Origin: Marisa cornuarietis
Taxonomy: Eukaryota > Mollusca > Gastropoda > Architaenioglossa > Ampullariidae
Assembly: GCA_004794655.1 (NCBI GenBank)
Contig: SMMW01000147.1
Span: 928,001 to 992,000, forward strand
Direction: 5' to 3'
DNA length: 64,000 nt
Part shown: one piece after another, positions 58,688 to 64,000 of the stretch
Numbering within the stretch: position 1 is the first letter of the stretch
Layout: the number at the start of each line of letters is the position of its first letter
The notes under the pieces: model-generated
The model's database searches: none
The model's input: the letters and a program-made list of their open reading frames with translations, nothing else
Told to the model about the DNA's origin: nothing
Made by a program: the position numbers and the translations under genes

Positions 58688-59456
58688 TACGAGGGGCAGT
58701 CAGACGAAACGTCGCGGACTTAGAACAACTTATTCCTGGTCCTGGACTACTTACATACCAAAGGAGTTGGCATCCCTGCCATTGTTGGCCTGACTAGGAG
58801 CTCTCAAAAGAGAACGGAACGAGATGAAAGCTTTCAAACAGAAGCAGCGTGTTGTGATACGATTTCTGACCGCCGAGGATGAAAGCGCACTCTTAACGAG
58901 CCAGAAACGAGTCGCTCAAGCATGCAGTGTTCCATCCCCTCCTCCGAGACAGTTCAAGACACAGGCCAATACAGGGAAATACATGTTGTCCTTTTTCTTC
59001 GAACATCGGGGGCCTGTCCTTGAGGAATTCTCGGAACAAGGTCACATCATTAATGCTGAGCAGTACGTACGTTCAAAAATCCAAAACAAACGCCCAGGAC
59101 TCCTGACAAAAAGTGTCCTTTAGTTACACGATAATGCCCGTCCCCATACGGCAAACGTAACGAAGGACAAGCTAGCACAGAGTGGGAAATACTGGACCTC
59201 CCACCCTATTCCCAAATTTATCGTCGTGCAATTTCCACATCTTCGGTGAAATAAAGAAGCGTCTGAAAGGCAAGAAATTTCCATCGAACGCAGCAGTACA
59301 GAAGCTGTTTGCGGGTAGGTTCGATCCCAGCCCAAGGGTTTTTATGAACAGGGCGTCCGTCACCTCTCTTCAAAATGGAAAAAGTGCTTTGCCAAACATG
59401 GGGATTAATATTCAGTAAGTGAATTTCCACGTCCGAAATGTGCGTCCACCCTTGTA
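58688..59456 (+). mobile_element. mariner element, internally deleted relic
   Basis: A Tc1/mariner-superfamily relic of about 765 bp between TA dinucleotides (58688-58689 and 59455-59456). The left TIR begins CGAGGGGCAGTCAGACGAAA. The right end, read inverted, begins CAAGGGTGGACGCACATTTC, a decayed match. The transposase remnant starts at 58824 with KQRVVIRFL. The rest of the N-terminal DNA-binding domain and the region of the first catalytic Asp (GDE) are deleted. FFEHRGPVLEEF, GHIINAEQYV and LHDNARPH follow, the last holding the second catalytic Asp. A TAG stop (59121-59123) precedes LHDN. In the next block SPNLSSCNFHIFG replaces the expected SPDLAPSDYHLF, so the third Asp is lost. It is dead. 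Confidence 0.88.
58824..59418 (+). pseudogene. mariner transposase pseudogene
   Basis: The decayed transposase frame of the relic above. 99 codons are open from the first Met to the stop at 59121, after which the similarity continues in-frame (LHDNARPHTANVTKDKLAQ) and then in another frame (FHIFGEIKKRLKGKKF, 59230-59280). The family normally has about 340-350 residues, so more than a third is missing. Confidence 0.85.
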
Positions 59457-62400
59457 ACTAAAATGATTATGATATATAGACATAATTCCAGCCAATCATC
59501 CACTCTTGAGCAACAAGTCATTCCTTAAAGAATAATTTTACTTTCGTTAATGAGGAACCTTCTCCCATAATAGCCGTAACAGTTACATTGGTATTAAAGC
59601 CAACAATGGTTGATGGTAGAGTTCCAACGAGCAAGACAGTGAAATGCTGGAGTTAGCGAAACTCGATGGGCTGTCCAAAACATTTGGTCACAGCAAAATC
59701 ACAAATACAGATCTGTTACATTTAAAATGTACGCTTTCTTCAGGCTCTCGTGTAACACCTATATTTGATTTTTTTAAGAGTATCATCCATAATTAAGGAT
59801 AGGTGGTTGGTCCATATGATACTCATCTCTAAAGATAGTCTATAACATTCTACAAATGCTTACTCGCGAAAACCAGGAGATGGGAACTGACGCTTGGTGG
59901 CGTTTTTTGGGGGAAGTTTTTTTTAATCGCAGACAGGAGTCGAAAGCTGTTAACAGAGTGTGTTTCATGTTGTCATGTTCAACGTTCTTTATCCAGGAAA
60001 TTAATATAGTGTGAGCCTTTTAAAAGTAGCTCGCTTCACATTACATGCTCGTCTTTCAAGTGGCCAAACCTGTATATCACGACACGGACAGTCGAAAATC
60101 AATGATTTTGTTGCTGTTAACAGAATGCGCACGTATCCTGCATGAGTGTAACATATTGGCACATATTCTTTCTAAAATTGTTTGCACTGGACAGCGATGT
60201 GCATACTCTTGACATATGCTTCTGGCATTTATTGGGCATGCAGGTAAGACACGAAAACCTCCTCCAAGTGGTAAATATGATCCCTCGATTACACGTGTGA
60301 ACACGTGAGTCGCTTAGAAAATTGGCTAGGGATGTTTGCCACTTTGGTTGGCCGGATGAAGTGCCGTGGAAGGTATCACCTATTAACCGCTAGATGCTCT
60401 GCCTTTTGTAGTGATGTTATGGCCAGTCATATCGTGACTGAGTAGCACGCGGGAAAAAATAACTTTGCAGGGAGAGTTACTTTGAATTACCATGAATCGA
60501 CAATATGTTTAGCAACAACACGTTCATTGTAGTACGAGACAACCAGGATGGAAGAAGAATCTGGGATTTCTGTTACTCCCATTCTAGGTACCCTAAAAGG
60601 CTGGGGCGAGTGGCGTTCATACCATGTCCCAAACCAGGAGCAGGAGCTTAGCTATAACTGTAGTAAAACACACTAAATGCGATGTTTAGTTAAAGTTTTA
60701 GTTTAAATAAAGTAATGTAGAGATAGAAAAAACTCGCAAACTGGGATTCTTAACTATAATATTAACATACATCATTATGACTTACATGCGTTTATCATCT
60801 TACTAGCCAAAATACATCATTTACACAGCCTTGCAATCCCAATGTTATATAAATAAAAATTCTCGCCAAAGTTACGTGGAAAAGACAAGAGGTTTGTTCA
60901 ACAAGAAGTCATTTTTTTCCAAGATAGACCCAGGTTATACCTTTTGACCCCATGGGGGCCGGGTGAGAGGTGGAGCTTCTAGTGGTTATTAGCCATGTTA
61001 AATCTTCAGGATAAAAGATGGTGTCAGTGTATGCTGCGGTACCAGTATGGTCGAGTCAGCAAGTGGTCGCTTGAGAAACCACAACAAGTTTCTAGTCAAG
61101 GACAGCAATAACATGTCTGTGTCACCGGAGGAGTTTGACGCCGTTCCCTGACTTGGAGGGAGGATCGAGTGAGAAGGTGATGATATACAGCCGGACGAGC
61201 CATCTCCAGTGGAGACTCTACCGGTGTATCGTGACTGTCTCTACTGTAAACTCGTTGTTCATCTTTGAGGACCGGGACTTGTCGGCACCACGCGTCTAAC
61301 CTCAAGAGGGGGATCAATACGAACAAAGGACCCGCGTCAAGACGGAAGACAGCAACCAACTTGCAGTGGAAGGTGGCAGAAACGACCGTCAGAGTTAAAT
61401 TAATACTCTCTCTCTCTCTCTTCTGTGTGTGTGTGTGTGTGTTTGTGAGGGATAGAGAGGACGTGAGAAGAGATATAGCACTGTGGAAGTAAACATCTTA
61501 CCAGAACACCTTCAGGGATTTTAACGTGCAAACATTTCCATATGATCCTTCTTTAATAAATATCTCATGTACCTTGATTAACAATAGAGTGTCAGTCTTT
61601 AGGAGTGGAGAAGAGCAAGGCGGTGGCTCGTGAGCTGTATGTGATGTTTTTAACTACAGCCGATTTCTATGTTAACGTGGGTGGCCAGAGTTTTAAGCAA
61701 CTGATGATGAATCCCAGCGAGCACGTGCTGAAATACGTGCACGAGTAATAAAGTTGGCTTATGATTGATTAGCAGCAATAATTTCCTCATCCACAAATTT
61801 GTAGAACTAAAAACTCCTTTGAACACGACCAGTCTGGTTGACCAAAAGATTGCTTTGTTCGAAGATCTTGGCTTTGCGCTGGAAACTTAGTAAACTCAAG
61901 TTGGGAAATAATTGTAGTGTTTAAGCGTCCACCATTGCTAGGTCTTTGCGTTTGATGTAAGATTTCCGCGATTAATTTACTTGTAATGAAATGTCGCTGA
62001 ATGTTTCCTCGCTGCTTTAAATTGCCTTTTCAGCAAAGGCTAGAATTAACAGTCATTTGCAATCACCAAGCTACGAGGAACTTTGGAATGATCAAGGAAG
62101 ACTTGCGTTTAGCGAAATTCTAGTTACGTATCGAAAGACTATGCTGGCGAAGGTTCCAAGGTGAAATTGCTTCGAGTTACAATTCACAGCTCACTTACGT
62201 GGAACATAGACGCTAATGAACTTTATACATGCGAGACTCTACCGGCGGTACAAAGCGAGGTCTCGTGGGCATCGTGATTACGAGGAAGAATGGATGAGAA
62301 CTCCACACACAAAAATATCAAATGACTCAGGCGCTGCTGAATGTTGCTTTGAAGAAATGCTGACTGGTGTGATGTAGCGGTCAGACGTTTGTCGTTTTTT

Positions 62401-63193
62401 GTGTTTGCAGGTGATCATTCGTCAAAAAATATGATTTCCAACGGTGGTTTAATAATGGTGATCTCTTTTACTTTTTTTACATAGCGCTAGTAGTATGGAT
62501 GCCCTTAATCTTTATATCCAGATGGAAATTCTTGTCATAATTGATTATATTCATAATATAATGTCGATAAGTAATTTAAACCGCGCCAAATAGCCTAGGT
62601 ATTCCCTGCCAACTTAAGTTATGAAACAGGTTTTGTCTACAGCGGGTGTGGGTGAACCTTTTTTTTCTTCAAGGGCCATTTTGTTATTTATAAAATCATT
62701 CTGGGGTCATACAAAGCTGTCTACTTGAAAATTAGCTTGCTCTGTTTGGTCAAGCTGTAGCTTCTTCACAGTATGTGCCTTCCTCTGAGCCACCATAATC
62801 CACCTTTTAGGAATAAGGTGCGAGAAAAATTTGCTCTAAAAAGCATAGCGAACAACTTTTTGGCGTCTGAAAAATATCTCTTTATAATTAGAAAGTTCCT
62901 GGAATAATAAACTATTTTCCCTGATACACTATTTTCTGTTTGTGGTTGTTTTGAATTTCGTTCAGACATTGATTAATTTATTTTCAGAGATTTTCTGCGA
63001 AGCGTGAGCACGAGTATAGATATCGTTATTTCACCTAGAAATATATTCAATGGTAGACACGCCGTGTATTCAGGGAAAACGTGCGATTGTGATTTTTTTG
63101 TCTGAATATACCCTTGACTAAATCAGGCACATAAGTATAATTTTAAAAGAAAATTATATTCTAACATTAAAAGTAACTTTTTACATATACTGA
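59457..63193. other. Non-coding stretch with one compound microsatellite
   Basis: 3.7 kb without a recognised gene. Compound (CT)n(GT)n lies at 61405-61442. Motif-free minus-strand frames of 75 and 87 codons occur at 60077-60304 and 61096-61359. Confidence 0.5.
61405..61442. repeat. Compound (CT)n(GT)n microsatellite
   Basis: Short CT run followed by ten GT units. The right flank (to 61493) shares TGTGAGGGA, GTGAGAAG and TAGCACTGTGGAAGTAAA with the flank of the GT tract at 47550-47624. Confidence 0.85.
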
Positions 63194-64000
63194 AGTCCTG
63201 GCTTAAGGACAGAAACTGCTCTTCTTCGTGTGACCAATGCCATTCTTTGTAGTGTCAACTCTGGCAAATTAGTGCTGTTAGTATTACTCGATATGAGTAG
63301 TGCATTTGACACCATCAACCACCGCCTGCTGCTCCAGAGACTGTCGTCAGAGGCTGGTATCCAGGGCGCTGCGCTGCAGTGGGTTGACTCCTATCTTGCC
63401 AAGAGATCTCAGAGAGTGATTGTCGGCTCTGCAAGCTCTGAGGCAGTTCCTCTGGTGTGTGGCGTACCACAGGGATCCGTTCTGGGTCCATTATTATTTT
63501 CTGTATATACTTCACAGCTTGGACAGGTAATTGAACGCTTTCAGATGGGACGACAGTTCTTTGCGGACGATACACAGATTCTGAGCAGTTTTCCCCCCGA
63601 CCCAGCAGTGGCTAGGAATGCGCTTCAACGAGTTGAATCTTGTTGTGTCGCGGTGAAGACATGGATGACCAGAAATCGTCTTAAACTCAACGACGACAAG
63701 ACAGAAGCGTTACTGTGCGGCCCCAGGGCCAGAAGGGAGCAGATCGGCATTAGTGCCGTGCAGGTCGGTGACGCCTCCATAGCCTTTGCTGACTGTGTGC
63801 GGGACCTCGGGCTGTTTATTGATGCAGAGCTCTCCATGTGTAATCATGTTAGTTCTGTTGTGGCAAAATCCTACTACTTTTTGAGGACTTTAGGTAGACT
63901 ACGGCCCATGCTGACTCAGGCTGCTGCCAACTCACTTGCTGTGGCTACCATCATATCAAGATTAGACTACTGTAATAGTGCATTGTGGGGTATACCTGCT
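63194..64000 (+). mobile_element. L2/CR1-like LINE, 5'-truncated, continues past the window
   Basis: The element starts abruptly in the RT at about 63190, where an in-frame stop (63191-63193) precedes a block resembling the conserved HSTETALL region, here SPGLRTETALLRV. This is typical 5' truncation. The 3' end lies beyond the window, so total length, tail and target-site duplication are unknown. Confidence 0.85.
63194..64000 (+). CDS. L2/CR1-like reverse transcriptase, partial, open to window end
   Basis: 269 codons without a stop. In order: TETALLRVTNAIL (about 63209-63247), motif A with the first catalytic Asp in LVLLDMSSAFDTINH (63275-63322), VPQGSVLGPLLF (motif B, about 63464-63499) and FFADDTQIL (motif C with the Asp pair, 63560-63586; Phe replaces the common Tyr). 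Then comes WMTRNRLKLNDDKTEALL (motif D region, 63662-63715) and LGLFIDAELSM, and the frame reaches LDYCNSALWGIP at the window end. The uninterrupted frame and intact catalytic residues suggest a young copy. As a target-primed reverse transcriptase it would copy element RNA into chromosomes. The 5' truncation removes the endonuclease. Confidence 0.88.

Noticed and set aside
59318..59335. GGTTCGATCCC, a B-box-like sequence
   Set aside because: It lies inside the mariner relic with no A box upstream. Coincidental.

Overview
The window looks like intergenic or intronic DNA from an animal nuclear genome, most likely a lophotrochozoan and plausibly a mollusc. The evidence is high repeat density, many long (CA)n, (GT)n, (CTAT)n and (ATC)n microsatellites, several non-LTR retrotransposon families (RTE-like and L2/CR1-like), a mariner relic, MITE-like elements and a tRNA-derived SINE. 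There are no bacterial operons, ribosome-binding sites or compact gene arrays. I could not identify any host protein-coding gene with confidence. The only long reading frames with recognisable protein motifs belong to transposable elements.

Layout. 1-2795 has no recognisable feature beyond a GC/GT alternating tract. 2796-4342 is an RTE-like LINE copy (minus strand) with target-site duplications, two internal deletions and a nested 1.07 kb insertion ending in an (ATT)n tail. 4370-4488 is an (ATC)n tract, and about 4590-5707 is a decayed L2/CR1-like LINE. 5708-11297 is microsatellite-rich and unrecognised. 11298-11836 is a miniature LTR retrotransposon (TRIM-like, minus strand) with 185-bp LTRs, a primer-binding-site-like sequence and a polypurine tract. 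A tRNA-derived SINE lies near 13036-13228 and a MITE at 15886-16154. A second, broken RTE-like LINE spans about 17298-18665.

The dominant structure is a direct tandem duplication of about 10.72 kb. Unit 1 is 18137-28857 and unit 2 is 28858-39579. By eye the units differ by two substitutions and one indel. The left breakpoint lies inside the broken RTE-like LINE, and the junctions share only 2 bp (GT). Each unit carries the 5' part of that LINE, an unknown 159-codon frame, a MITE copy, two or three CA/GT tracts, some possible coding relics and a 5'-truncated RTE-like LINE with an uninterrupted 482-codon reverse-transcriptase frame and a 10-bp target-site duplication.

39580-64000 holds further simple repeats, two short L2/CR1-like fragments (46020-46570 and 51050-51370), a third MITE locus (46789-47057), a degenerate minisatellite (48218-48505), a foldback-like element with an apparent 8-bp target-site duplication (50100-50416), a plus-strand RTE-like relic (54720-55010), a minisatellite (55117-55350), a second copy of the 227-bp retroelement tail (57628-57854), a mariner relic with TIRs and TA duplications (58690-59454) and, running off the end of the window, an uninterrupted L2/CR1-like reverse-transcriptase frame (63194-64000).

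No genes act together as a pathway here. The interest is structural: a very recent or artefactual large tandem duplication, plus several non-autonomous elements whose boundaries can be read directly.
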